A DNA stretch of 64,000 nt from Diabrotica undecimpunctata (GCF_040954645.1 NC_092806.1:7006001-7070000); one strand, 5' to 3'. Counted from the stretch's first letter, positions 23,751-34,497 are shown. The notes: generated by a model from the sequence alone, not told the origin. Translations and numbers: made by a program.

Positions 23751-24599
23751 CAGTATTCAACTGTTGAACTTCGGTTGTGGTGTCTACATAAATTTCATAA
23801 AGAATTTCGGGTATACACCACGTTGTACTTTAATATCACTGACTTACAATACTAAAGGAAGTGTTCGTAGCCATCAAGGGAAAGCTATTAATTTTTCTAC
23901 CACGAATCGCTTGAATACTAATGGTTAGATAAATCAGCGTAGGAGTGTAACGTTTGAAGTCACGTTGCGGATATTATCCTAGATCATTTTCTAAATTACC
24001 TGTAAATAATGCATGGATATATGTATATTTCAAGGTTATTAATTATTGGTGAACACAACAACAAGATTGCATGTATTTCAATATAGTATACGGATTTAGA
24101 GTACCGTAGTAATTTTTGATTTTGATATAGTCCAGTAAACAAAAAATAAAATGTAAAGTAAACCATTTCAGAACGAATACTTGAAAAAACTGAAGTTTTG
24201 GTATGAAGATATGGATTTATACCAAAAGTATTGATTTTAAATAAGGGCGTCATTGTTTAAGTATTGATTTTATAGCAAAAATCATCGAAAATCAGTATAT
24301 TTTTAATTTTTGTCAATACTCCTTTCCTAATTAGAAGTTTTCAGTTTTGTTTTTTTAAAAGGTTTGAAAGCAAACTGCTTAAACTTATAGGAGCAATAAA
24401 CATTCAAATTAGGCATAAATAATAACAAAAGTTACATAAAAATATGTCTTTTAACGGGTGCACATGAATTGGCTCCCGCTTATAGGTAATGACCTCTTTA
24501 CCGATAAAAGGGTTTGCGTGAATTGGCTCCCGATGAAATTCTTAGAAATTTAGATAGGTAGGCGATGGATTCTATTGGGGTGGATGGCCAGTTAAAAAT
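23751..24599. other. Unassigned region
   Basis: No coding signal. The phrase TGAATTGGCTCCCG occurs twice in direct orientation, near 24464 and 24513, just before the Jockey RT; it could be part of a short tandem repeat or a target duplication, but no clear borders are visible. Confidence 0.4.
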
Positions 24600-25305
24600 T
24601 GGATTTTCCATCATTCTTCCCATTTTCATCCCTCCTACATCACCGGAGGAGCTAAACGAGATAATTAAACACAGCTCGCCGAAAAAGGCATCTGGTCCAG
24701 ATTAAATAACGAACAGGGCTCTAAAATACTTACCAGCGAGAGCCATAGTATAGTTAACAAATATAATCAATGCGATGCTAAGATTCAAGAAATTTCCAAA
24801 CAGATGGAAAGAGGCCCATGTCATAATGTTGCCAAAGCCCGGAAAAGACAGCACATTATCGCAAACCTACAGGCCAATAAGCTTGCTACCTGCAATCAGC
24901 AAGATTGTAGAGAGAGTAATACTCAGCAGACTCCAAGTTAAAACAGACTAGATATAATACTCGAAGCCCAATTCGGTTTCAGATCAGAACACTTCAGTAA
25001 CCTACAAGTACTCAAATTAACAGAGTACATAGCAGCTGGATTTAATGATAAACAATACACAAGAACTGCTTTCCTAGATGTAGGCAAATCTTTCGACAGA
25101 GTCTGGCATAAAGGACTCATCTGCAAAATGAGAAGATACGGTTACACCGGAGCAATGACAAGACTAATCTCTTCGTTCTTGAGTAATCGTAGTTTCAGAG
25201 TTCAGAGACAAGTCCTATCCGAACTCGGAAACCCGGAGGCTGGAGTGCCACAGGGAGCGGTACTGTCACCTCTACTGTACACGATATATACAGCAGACAC
25301 ACGTG
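24600..25305 (+). mobile_element. Jockey-clade reverse transcriptase, truncated before YADD
   Basis: Plus-strand pieces in order: PPTSPEELNEIIKHSSPKKA, FPNRWKEAHVIMLPKPGKD, YRPISLLPAISKIVERVIL, LEAQFGFRSEHFSNLQVL, RTAFLDVGKSFDRVWHKGL (first catalytic Asp) and GVPQGAVLSPLLYTIYTAD. This is a classical Jockey RT order. The sequence breaks off just before the YADD block at about 25305. Two or three stops or frame changes occur before 24960; the part from 24960 on is open. Confidence 0.85.
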
Positions 25306-26434
25306 GAGAAAATAGAAGAATGATCTCGCTAAATGCAGTGTAATGAAACACTGTACAATATTTACATTAACTATCAACTCCTCCAATGGTAAGTAGAACT
25401 TAATGATGAGTATGAGTCTCAGACATACACTGCTGATTCTTGCTGAGTCGTTAATACCTACATTTACATGTCTAGTATGTGCTTATGCTTCCCACATTCT
25501 TTCTGGTTATTAGTTATGCTTTTAGTTTTTAATAATCCTCTTTGAATGGCAATGTGCGATCCCCCCGGTAAAATCAAGGTATTCATAACATTCAGTCATT
25601 TTTCTGAATATCCCTCTATTACGCAGAGAGACCACTGATGAGTACTTTAATGGAATGGTAGAAGAGGAGCTAAGTCTAGGTCGTCCCTTGCTCCCTCTGG
25701 CAATATTTGCAGCATTTGCAAACAAAACATCATTAATAAACAACTCAGCCAGATAGCATATAAACCAGGGCATACAACAATATACATTTACAGCTATGTA
25801 AAAGTTCAAGCACTGTATAAAATAAAGAAAGGTAAGGCAGTTGCACAAAAATGTATCTATACATTATTTTTGATAGATTTTTTTGATAGTAAATAGAAAA
25901 AAAAAATTAAAATTACTTTGAATGTATGCAAGAAAGATTAACAACAGATGCAATTTTCATTATAGGTTAGATAATACATCGAGATATCTTGTGATGTGCA
26001 ACCAGAATATTAAACCAGGAGTAGACACGATTCTGTATATAAAAAATTTAAACTTACATATTTCGTGCCTAAATATCTCCTTACCTGAAAACAAAAAGGA
26101 CAAAAATTAATAAGGTAAATTAAAATCGAAACATTATTTATCCCTCTGTCCACTCTACAGTACCGTTTATGATATGGCCTACATCACAATATATTCAACG
26201 TTTTTATGTAGATACAGCATCGAATGTATTTATGGAAGACATAAACAAAGACCGAGAAACAAGTTTCTTAGTCATCTCTTATGACTAAAAATTAGAATGG
26301 CTCACATCGTAACAAACTACAAGAACAATAAATATTAATATATAAGATATATCTACATATATATTTATATATTTAACATACCTAATAACTTTTCATAATA
26401 TAAGTATCTACATAACATAATATGACTTAATACC
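25306..26434. other. Unassigned region with one unrecognised open frame
   Basis: A minus-strand frame of 108 codons (25522-25848) has no motif I know. The rest is AT-rich. No inverted repeats or RNA genes were found. Confidence 0.35.
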
Positions 26435-26640
26435 GATTGGTTTTACGTAGGGAAAGTGGAAGACAAAAGAGAACCGCAAAGATGACGAACGTCCTGGTTG
26501 AAAAATTTAAAGCAGTGAAGTGAAAAAACAACTATAGAACTCCTCAGAACTGCTACAGACAGAGTAAAATGGGCCATGATAATTACCAGTGTACAAAAAA
26601 TGAGGTACACAAAAAAGAAAAATAATTGTTTAAAACCACG
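26435..26640 (+). mobile_element. C-terminal tail of a non-LTR ORF2
   Basis: With two stops, the plus strand reads RTSWLKNLKQ then EKTTIELLRTATDRVKWAMI. The SWLKNL ... ELLRTA.DR..WA series is the extreme C-terminus of RTE-type proteins, similar in kind to the piece at 1-110. Upstream domains are missing. Confidence 0.6.
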
Positions 26641-27130
26641 AAACAGACAGAAAAACTTAATACATAAATATATCTGGAACTAGGTGTGAAAACAATTGAA
26701 ACTAAGCAATTTTTTAAATTATTTTTGCACTTTTTCATCTACTACTTTACAGTCCTAGGCATTACTAATATCGAATTTCGAAATTGATGTTACTGATCAT
26801 TCTTATTGCGGGTAAGATTTACTATACACACCTTGTGTTTTTAACTGTCCTTAAAGATTTTCAATCTGTAACAATAGATACAACTACCTCCGAAAGTTAA
26901 GAGCCAATGAAAAACAATAAAACTCACATCTTTCTTTGGTACCCAGTTGTTAGGCCTCGTGTAGCTCAGTCTCTGAGGTGTGAGAATGTCTTATCTTAGA
27001 AGTAAATCTGAAAATGGTTTTGGGACAAATAAACCAACATACATAAATAAAATATAAAATTTAAATTTTAATATTAAGTTAAAAAAAACCAAGCCATTTG
27101 CATGTATTAAGTCATTTTTTTTATTGACTT

Positions 27131-27385
27131 CATTGACTTTAGGATCGGGGAGGTCAACTTTAGGTAAAATATCTCCTCTTTACCACCACAAAGACAATTA
27201 TGGAGATCCCTACCCTGACTAGTTCTTCTCAGAGGTAGTTCAGCTAATCCCTAAGACAAACAGTGTTAGCAAGAATGATCACAATGGAAGAGCTAGCCAG
27301 GATAGGGATCTCCATGATTGTCTTTGTGGTGGTGAAAAGGAGGCACTTTTACTAAGGTTGACCTGCTCACGATGCTAAGTCAATC
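27131..27385. mobile_element. Foldback MITE, about 90-bp inverted arms
   Basis: The left arm (about 27131-27223) and right arm (about 27296-27385) are inverted copies with CACCACAAAGACAAT and ATGGAGATCCCTA blocks perfectly shared and a loop of about 70 bp. The second copy of the duplicated unit begins inside the left arm at 29179, so there the first 34 bases of the MITE are absent. No coding capacity. Confidence 0.85.
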
Positions 27386-27431
27386 GTGTATTTCAAAATG
27401 GTATAACCCAAGTGATTAAAACCCTACACAT

Positions 27432-27448
27432 TGGCGCCCAACGTGGGG
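27432..27448 (+). other. LTR-retrotransposon primer-binding site, tRNA-Lys type
   Basis: TGGCGCCCAACGTGGGG is the complement of the 3' 17 bases of tRNA-Lys(CUU) including CCA, as I know it from insects and other animals. It lies two bases after a CCTACACA end, which fits the junction between a 5' LTR and the leader of a Gypsy-type retrotransposon. The exact copy is at 29446-29462 in the second unit. No gag or pol follows. The LTR upstream seems to be interrupted or replaced by the foldback MITE. Confidence 0.7.
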
Positions 27449-28099
27449 AATCGAAAACTGAGTAAAGTTTATTCGTTTACCAAATTCCCATCAGTAAACA
27501 TGAGCACGTGTTGATATTCGCCGTCTCATTCGTCAAGAGGCTATAAAATATAATTTATTACCGTAAGCGAGACATATTCTCATGTTACAGATCCTAACTT
27601 GCCATCATTTTAAATTCAAATTGTATCGTGTTGATTTTTAAGTTAATATATTGTGTTATATTTATGTTATAGTTATTGTTAAGTTATTTACTGGTCGTGT
27701 TATTTTTTAGAGTTAGTTTAATTGTGATATAATGATTAAATTTCAAGAAATGTTTGGCTTACACGTGGTTATGTTGACGATTGGGAATTTGTAGAATGAA
27801 TAGGGTTTAGACAAGACATAAATTAGAACGTAGAATTTGAGCTCCAATTATTTTGGTTTTTAGGATAAAAACAAAACAATAAACAAAAATAAAGGGTTGC
27901 TATATTAATATAAATTACATAAAAATGACAAGAGAGACTAATCGATAGAAAATAAGGGATATGTAAAATAAAGAAGCTGTTACGTTATATAGAACGTAAC
28001 AGTATCATGATATTTTCCGCAACTTTCCATTGGTTAGGGAAGTGATTGTAGATTTGAATTGCATTAAATACTTATATCAACACTAAAATTAACGACCAA

Positions 28100-29178
28100 G
28101 GTGATGACAAATAATCTGAATGAAATTATAGAACAAGGTTTTAGGTCGGGAAGATCATGCACCGACGCTATATTTATTTTGAGTCAAGTATAAGAAAAAT
28201 CATTAGAATACAACAAAACGGCATATCCATGTTTCGTGGACCTTAAGAAGGCATTTGACTGAGACAAATTAAAGGACATTATCCACTTATTTTACGCAAG
28301 AAATAATCAAAACGATCTAAAATATCTACCAAAACAACACAATAAAAGTAAAAGTAGAGGAAGAACTAACTGACCCTATTGAAGCTGGCAATAGGATAAG
28401 ACATGGAAATTCCCTGAGTCATATATGGTTTAACCTGATTATGGATGAAATATTAAAAAAAAGTAAGAACTAAAAAAGGATACCAAATGGGAGAAAAAAA
28501 ACTTAAAATAATCTGCTATGCAGACGACGTAATACTACTCTATCAAAGTTAAGATGATTTACAACGTATGCTGCACCAATTCAATATAATCGCTAGAAAT
28601 TAACATTTAACATGTAAAAAAGGCAAAATGTATGGTTAAAACAGCAAATTTACTAAGATGTAAATTGGAGCTGGAAGATCAGATAATAAAACAAGTGATG
28701 GAGTTTAAATATCTAGGCATCATATTATATAGCTAAGGAAAGCTCGCAACAGAAGTCGAAGATCAAGTGAATAGAGCAAACAGAGACGCAGCTTGCCTGA
28801 ATGAAACAATATGGAGAAATAAAAATATTGTGAAAGGAATGAAGGGCAGAATTTACAAAACATTCATCAGGCCAATAATGACATACGCGACAGAATCACG
28901 ACCTGACAGAGAAAGGCAACAAGGATGTTTGAAACAGCGGAGATAAAAACACTTTGGACAGAGCTAGAAGTACAGATATACGACGTAGTTGCAAGGTGGA
29001 GATCATCAAGGTCTGGGTAATAAATAGAAGAGTAGAATGGAACGATCATAAAAGCCAAATGACAACAAATAGAGTAATAAAGACGGCAAGAGACGGTTCC
29101 CCAACAGGAAGATCACGAAAACGATGGAACGACAACTTAGTGGGGGCACATTGAAAAACAGACAGAACCATGTCTACA
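28100..29178 (+). mobile_element. RTE-like pseudogene, copy 1 of the duplication
   Basis: Plus-strand pieces: NEIIEQGFRSGRSCTDAIF, YPCFVDLKKAFD, then ICYADDVILLYQS near 28500-28535 (active site intact), MEFKYLGIILYS, NETIWRNKNIVKGMKGRIYK, RPIMTYATES and finally INRRVEWNDHKSQMTTNR with RSRKRWNDNL. Stops and frameshifts are numerous. The family is close to that at 17300-17800 and 21571-22665. In unit 1 the 3' tail is replaced by the duplication junction. Confidence 0.8.
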
Positions 29179-29769
29179 TAAAATATCTCCTCTTCACCAC
29201 CACAAAGACAATTATGGAGATCCCTACCCTGACTAGTTCTTCTCAGAGGTAGTTCAGCTAATCCCTAAGACAAACAGTGTTAGCAAGAATGATCACAATG
29301 GAAGAGCTAGCCAGGATAGGGATCTCCATGATTGTCTTTGTGGTGGTGAAAAGGAGGCACTTTTACTAAGGTTGACCTCCTCACGATCATAAGTCAATCG
29401 TGTATTTCAAAATGGTATAACCCAAGTGATTAAAACCCTACACATTGGCGCCCAACGTGGGGAATCGAAAACTTAGTAGACAAGACATAAATTAGAACGT
29501 AGAATTTGAGCTCCAATTATTTTGGTTTTTAGGATAAAAACAAAACAATAAACAAAAATAAAGGGTTGCTATATTAATATAAATTACATAAAAATGACAA
29601 GAGAGACTAATCGATAGAAAATAAGGGAAATGTAAAATAAAGAAGCTGTTACGTTATATAGAACGTAACAGTATCATGATATTTTCCGCAACTTTCCATT
29701 GGTTAGGGAAGTGATTGTAGATTTGAATTGCATTAAATACTTATATCAACACTAAAATTAACGACCAAG

Positions 29770-30850
29770 GTGATGACAAATAATCTGAATGAAATTATAG
29801 AACAAGGTTTTAGGTCGGGAAGATCATGCACCGACGCTATATTTATTTTGAGTCAAGTGCAAGAAAAATCATTAGAATACAACAAAACGGCATATCCATG
29901 TTTCGTGGAACTTAAGAAGGCATTTGACTGGGCCAAATTAAAGGACATTATCCACTTATTATACGCAAGAAATAATCAAAACGATCTAAAATATCTACCA
30001 AAACAACACAATAAAAGTAAAAGTAGAGGAAGAACTAACTGACCCTATTGAAGCTGGCAATAGGATAAGACATGGAAATTCCCTGAGTCATATATGGTTT
30101 AACCTGATTATGGATGAAATATTAAAAAAAAAGTAAGAACTAAAAAAGGATACCAAATGGGAGAAAAAAAACTTAAAATAATCTGCTATGCAGACGACGT
30201 AATACTACTCTATCAAAGTTAAGATGATTTACAACGTATGCTGCACCAATTCAATATAACCGCCAGAAATTAACATTTAACATGTAAAAAAGACAAAATG
30301 TATGGTTAAAACAGCAAATTTACTAAAATGTAAATTGGAGCTGGAAGATCAGATAATAAAGCAAGTGATGCAGTTTAAATATCTAGGCATCATATTATAT
30401 AGCTACGGAAAGCTCGCAACAGAAGTCGAAGATTAAGTGAATAGAGCAAACAGAGACGCAGGTTGAATGAATGAAACAATATGGAGAAATAAAAATATTG
30501 TGAAAGGAATGAAGGGCAGAATTTACAAAACAGTCATCAGGCCAATAATGACATACGCGGCAGAAACACGACCTGACACAGAAAGGCAACAAGGATGTTT
30601 GAAACAGCAGAGATCAAAACACTTGGGAGAGAGCTAGAGGTACAGATATACGACGTAGATGCAAGGAGGAGATCATCAAGGTCTGGGTAATAAATAGAAG
30701 AGTAGATTGGAACGATCATAAAAGCTGAAAGACAACAAATAGAGTAATAAAGACGGCAAGAGACGGTTCCCTAATAGGAAGATCACGAAAACGATCGAAC
30801 GACAACTTAGTGGAGGCACATTGAAAAACAGTAAGAATCATGTCTACATA
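29770..30850 (+). mobile_element. RTE-like pseudogene, copy 2 of the duplication
   Basis: Same content as copy 1. A 90-codon frame at 29770-30042 carries NEIIEQGFRSGRSCTDAIF and CFVELKKAFDWAKLKD. In copy 1 that stretch is broken by two stops, and the first Asp-bearing block reads FVELKKAFD here against FVDLKKAFD there. Most later frame breaks are shared, so the element was already dead before duplicating. Here the 3' end is natural: CATGTCTACATAAAAAG followed by a purine-rich AAAGAAGAAG tail near 30850. Confidence 0.8.
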
Positions 30851-31318
30851 AAAAGAAAAAGAAGAAGACTCGTCTGTGGGTATGTCGGGTGACTAATGTT
30901 GAGGCTGTAGAACGAAAAAGGGAAGGTGTATGAAAAAAAGAGAATTTCTTAGAATTATTGTATAAGGTAAAATCAGGAGGAAAAAAAACCTGTTAAGACG
31001 ACGCATTTATTGGCTGGGGAATCTTAGAGCACCAGTAAAGAAAAAAACTACTAAGAAGGACACTAATATAAATAATATACTGATAAGGAAAATCGGTAAG
31101 ATAGTTTCGAAACAAATTCAGATTTCTGCTTTAATCTGGAGCCTTCTAAAAATTGCAAGGCATAGCCAGACGTTGATAAAGATGTTAATAGAGACATGGA
31201 GAATCTAAAATTTGCATTCCACGACATGTCTCCTCAACTAAGCAGAAATCTTTAACGAATTTGTTTCTTGTACTCATACAGAGTAGATCCGAATAAAATG
31301 AAAAAGACAGAAAAGATT

Positions 31319-31362
31319 TGATTTACGTATTTCGACTTAATAAGTCTCATCAGAACAGTTAT
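31319..31362 (-). pseudogene. Broken second hammerhead core
   Basis: On the minus strand CTGATGA (31353-31347), the same five-pair stem II (31346-31334) and GAAA (31333-31330) are kept, and the stem I 5' strand CTGTT is also present upstream. After TACGTA the sequence goes to AAATC instead of TCAACAG: about 29 bases found in the intact copy are missing. The cleavage residue with its U partner and the 3' strand of stem I are therefore lost. It should not cleave. Confidence 0.8.
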
Positions 31363-31757
31363 TCATAGCCCTTCTTAACGTGAAATATAATCTTCTCTGT
31401 CTTATTAGGAAGCAACAATAAAATGGCTTCGTTATGGACGCAATAGCGACATCTGATAGAAAAATCGGTTTTTCGATTTCTATCGATCGAAAAAAAAAGA
31501 TTTCTGCTTAGTTGAGGAGACATGTCGTGGAATGCAAATTTTAGATTCCCCATGTCTCTATTAACATCTTTATCAACGTCTGGCTATGCCTTGCAATTTT
31601 TAGAAGGCTCCAGATTAAAGCAGAAATCTGAATTTGTTTCGAAACGATCTTACCGATTTTTCTATCAGATGTCGCTATTGCGTCCATAAGTCATGTTATT
31701 GTTACTTCTAATAAGACAGAGAAGATTATTTTTCACGTTAAGAACGGCTATGAATAA

Positions 31758-31799
31758 CTGTTCTGATGAGACTTATTAAGTCGAAATACGTATCAACAG
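31758..31799 (+). ncRNA. Minimal hammerhead ribozyme
   Basis: All conserved parts are present in order. Stem I 5' strand is CTGTT (31758-31762), followed by CTGATGA (31763-31769). Stem II is GACTT-ATT-AAGTC (31770-31782), five pairs with a 3-nt loop. GAA comes next (31783-31785). Stem III is the self-complementary ATACGTAT (31786-31793), whose outermost pair is the required A-U. C at 31794 is the cleavage residue, and stem I closes with AACAG (31795-31799). Cleavage would fall after 31794. Stem III has no room for a loop within one molecule. Hammerheads of this type are thought to work better as dimers. Confidence 0.85.
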
Positions 31800-31864
31800 A
31801 TACAAGGACGCTTTGTACGTGAAATCAAATCTTTTCTGTCTTTTTCATTTTATACTGATAAGGA

Positions 31865-32729
31865 TTTACTGCTGGACCCTGTATTTGTTTACATGTTTAT
31901 TTCATGTTGTTTTTCATCAGTAGCAGGTCTGGACATTTGCTTTGGGAGGGGAACTTTCAAAGAAACACCAACCAAAAGATATAAAAAAGATAAACTCACG
32001 CTACAGAAAAAGACATAAATAATAGTTTTTCTTTATTTTGGACCTTCTTAAGAGGAGGGGGGAATTTACCTATTTTCACCCCCACGTATCAGCCCCTGTT
32101 TTTCCTACGTACATTCCTTTATCTAAATGACTTGTAAATAAGAAGCCACAAAAATAACAAATAATATACAAAACCTTGTTATCTTGTTTTGTTTGCGATT
32201 TTAAGACCCAATATGGTAAACCACTCTTTTTAATTTTCCAAAGTTACCATATCACCTACCTTATATGTAAATCATTTCCTCGTGGCTGCACATTTCGATA
32301 ACGTATTTTCATGACATGACTCATGTGGTTTTTCTAACTGTAAATTTCTAGATTATTCCAAAATTGCCAATAAAATGTGTAATTATTATAGGTCAGCGCT
32401 AACTGAGGAATGAGTAATAAATTCTTTGCATAAAATGTAAAATACCTTTAAAATGATAGATTATATTTGCGTGCAAAACTAGACTATCCTGATAATGACG
32501 AATTCAAAATCATAGTAATTTTTTATTAATAGTAAAGTAATTTGTAGTAATTATCTGTTTATAATAATTAAATTGAATGTTTAGACTAACCACTAATTAT
32601 CTAAAATGTTAACATTTAATGATATATTAATAGAGTCACATTCTTCCCATTGTTGTTTCGATTTACCTAATACATTTTTCGGTTTACTTTATCTGACAAA
32701 GTTGCCAATTTCATCAATTATTACTTAAA
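31865..32729. other. Unassigned AT-rich region
   Basis: No frame, inverted repeat or RNA gene recognised between the ribozyme element and the next RTE. Confidence 0.45.
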
Positions 32730-33465
32730 GATACATGATAAAGAAACTACAAGAATATACCAAGGCTGGCCTTGAAACTAACGTCGCGAAAACAGAGTAC
32801 CTACCTATCTACAAGTGAAAAAGACATAGGATCTACAGATTAACGACAACTTAACAATCAAAGAAGAGGATAAATTCAAATAGTTGAGTTTATAATCACG
32901 AAAAAGGCAACAACAGAGGAAGAAATTAAACAAAGATTAGGACAAACAAGAACAGCAATCCGACAACTTAACTCAGTATAGTGGGATAGACACCAAAATA
33001 TGAAGACAAAAACTCACATTTATTAAACATTAGTGCTAAGTATTATGACATATGGAGCTGAAAATTGGATTATAAACAAGAAAAACAACAATAAGATAGT
33101 AGCAACAGGGATGGAATGCCTGCGAAGATGCTGCAGATACTAACAAGAATGGATAGGAGAAGTAATGACGAAATAAAGCAAAGAACATCATTAGAAACAG
33201 GCATACTAACATATATAGAACAAAAAAGACTAAAATGGTATGGACATGTAAGAAGAACTAGCGACAACACATGGACAAACATAATAACCGAATGGAGCTC
33301 CATAGGGAGGAAAAAAAGAGGACGACTCCGAAGATCCTGGAGGAACGAAGACGCCATGAGTGAGAGAGGCCTAAACGATGGAGAATGAGACAACAGAGAA
33401 AGATGGAAACGTTTGAGCGAGGAAACGCAGTGAATACTGTAGAATCCCTGAATATATGTATACTA
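32730..33465 (+). mobile_element. RTE-like 3' half, pseudogene
   Basis: The plus strand reads KLQEYTKAGLETNVAKTEYL, then degenerate FIITKKATTEEEI, and at 33100-33390 RMDRRSNDEIKQRTSLETGI, LTYIEQKRLKWYGHVRRTSD and KRGRLRRSWRNED. The 3' text GTGAATACTGTAGAATCCCT equals that of the minus-strand copy at 41838-43261, so both are one family. Stops and small indels make it inactive; the RT palm with FADD is missing at the 5' side. Confidence 0.85.
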
Positions 33466-33489
33466 ATTTAAACGAGAATTTTTTACATT

Positions 33490-33690
33490 TCCAGAAGAAC
33501 GGTGCAGCGCCTCATTATTTTCTTTCACTGCTGTAGTGGTAAAACAAGAGATTTCCGAATAGATGGATTGACAGAAGGGTTGCAATTAAATGGTCTCCGA
33601 GATCACCTGCGTTAAATCCGAGACCTCTTTGTTTGGGGAAAATCTAACTTTATTTATAAAACACAACGATATTGATGAAGCAAAATGAAC
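33490..33690 (+). mobile_element. IS630-Tc1-mariner-type transposase fragment
   Basis: With a frame change, the plus strand reads NGAAPHYFLSLL, then NKRFPNRWIDRRVAIKWSPR and SPALNP. This is the block around the second and third acidic residues of a mariner-related transposase common in insects (QQDGAP.HY ... RWIGR.GP..WP.RSPDL.P). The first acidic residue of this block is Asn here and the last Asp is Ala, so it is inactive. Both ends are truncated. Confidence 0.65.
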
Positions 33691-34110
33691 GACTTTTAAA
33701 ACAAGTGCGTAAGTATGTACTTATATGCTTAATTTTTTATGTTTTTTGCTGCTTACGCTATTGTTATAAAAGTAAAATAAATCGAGTGTAGCGTGTAGAC
33801 TACATTTTGTTCTATTATTAAAAGGTTAGAATAGTGCCAATTAATCGTCTTACCATTTTAACTCAAAGAAACCCCAATAAAATCATTTTTATGGACATAA
33901 TTATCATAATCTTAAAACTATGAATCTCAATGCATGAAACTTCTATTTACTTTGGCCACCTGCTGAGCTAAAAATATTAAATTATGTTATCATTGTAGAT
34001 AAATATAGCGCCTTTTAAAATAGTGCCTCTGGACCCACCTTCCCTATTTAAAATTGTAAGGGAAACATTTAGCTTTGCTATAGCCGTGTGAAAGTCAAAT
34101 TTCCCCCAAC
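33691..34110. other. Unassigned AT-rich spacer
   Basis: No coding or repeat structure recognised. It ends at the left inverted repeat of the ITm element. Confidence 0.45.
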
Positions 34111-34396
34111 TATAGTGTATTTTTATGTATGAGAGAGTAATAAAACAATAAATTATGTATGCAAATCCCTAAACTGTTGATACGGGTGACTCAATGAAAA
34201 ACAGATATTTGTCAACAAGTTTACAGAAGTATATAGGAAAACAATTTTAAATTGAGTATGACCACCAGGTATAAAGGTTGGAGCAGAATAGAATACAATT
34301 GTTGTGAGGGTTACTAAACCCTAAATAAGGTTGCCAGTGTCGGAGTGATGGAGGTTAACAGGTACTAATGAATTTGCAAGAAATGTAAGATGTTTA

Positions 34397-34424
34397 TTTT
34401 ATTGGTTATATATAACCAATAAAA
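34397..34424. repeat. Perfect 28-bp palindrome in transposase leader
   Basis: TTTTATTGGTTATA is followed without spacer by its exact inverted complement. Contains an ATTGG/CCAAT box on each side. Confidence 0.95.
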
Positions 34425-34469
34425 GTTTAATAAGTACCTACCTATTTGCAAAATAAAGTTTAATTCTTT

Positions 34470-34497
34470 AGATAAAATAAAACGTTTTATTTTATCT
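34470..34497. repeat. Second perfect 28-bp palindrome in transposase leader
   Basis: AGATAAAATAAAAC is followed without spacer by its exact inverted complement. It lies 46 bp after the first palindrome and has a different sequence. Possible roles are protein binding or a hairpin in the leader RNA. Confidence 0.95.

Larger units (their letters stand above)
27165..30850. repeat. Two-unit tandem duplication (about 2.0 kb per unit)
   Basis: Unit 1 is 27165-29178 and unit 2 is 29179-30850. They match over their whole shared length with only scattered substitutions. Unit 2 lacks about 345 bp corresponding to 27461-27806. The central junction joins the RTE tail (GTCTACATAAAA) to the inside of the MITE left arm (TAAAATATCTCC), with TAAAA shared by both parents, so the duplication used a 5-base microhomology. 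Each unit holds MITE, primer-binding site and RTE pseudogene. Confidence 0.9.
31090..31850 (+). mobile_element. 761-bp retro-inserted element with hammerhead ribozyme and inverted permuted halves
   Basis: A perfect 14-bp duplication TATACTGATAAGGA flanks the element (31076-31089 and 31851-31864), so it was inserted as one piece. Inside are four blocks: A (31090-31253), B (31292-31470), inverted A (31495-31661), inverted B (about 31655-31850). The right half reads a-b on the plus strand; the left half, read on the minus strand, reads b-a, a circular permutation of the same unit. Each b block contains a hammerhead-type core. No protein is encoded. Hammerheads of this small-stem-III kind are known in Penelope-like elements and in retrozyme-like non-autonomous elements; which applies here is inference. 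Confidence 0.85.

Noticed and set aside
25634..25660. CTGATGAG near 25636 as another hammerhead core
   Set aside because: The following bases give neither stem II nor a GAAA.
25522..25848. 108-codon minus-strand open frame as a possible gene
   Set aside because: No domain, no start context, no splice context; length is within chance for AT-rich DNA with this reading.
26945..27010. Possible tRNA-derived SINE head (TAGCTCAGTCTCTGAGGTG, resembling an A box)
   Set aside because: No B box at the right distance and no second copy or tail that would define a SINE.
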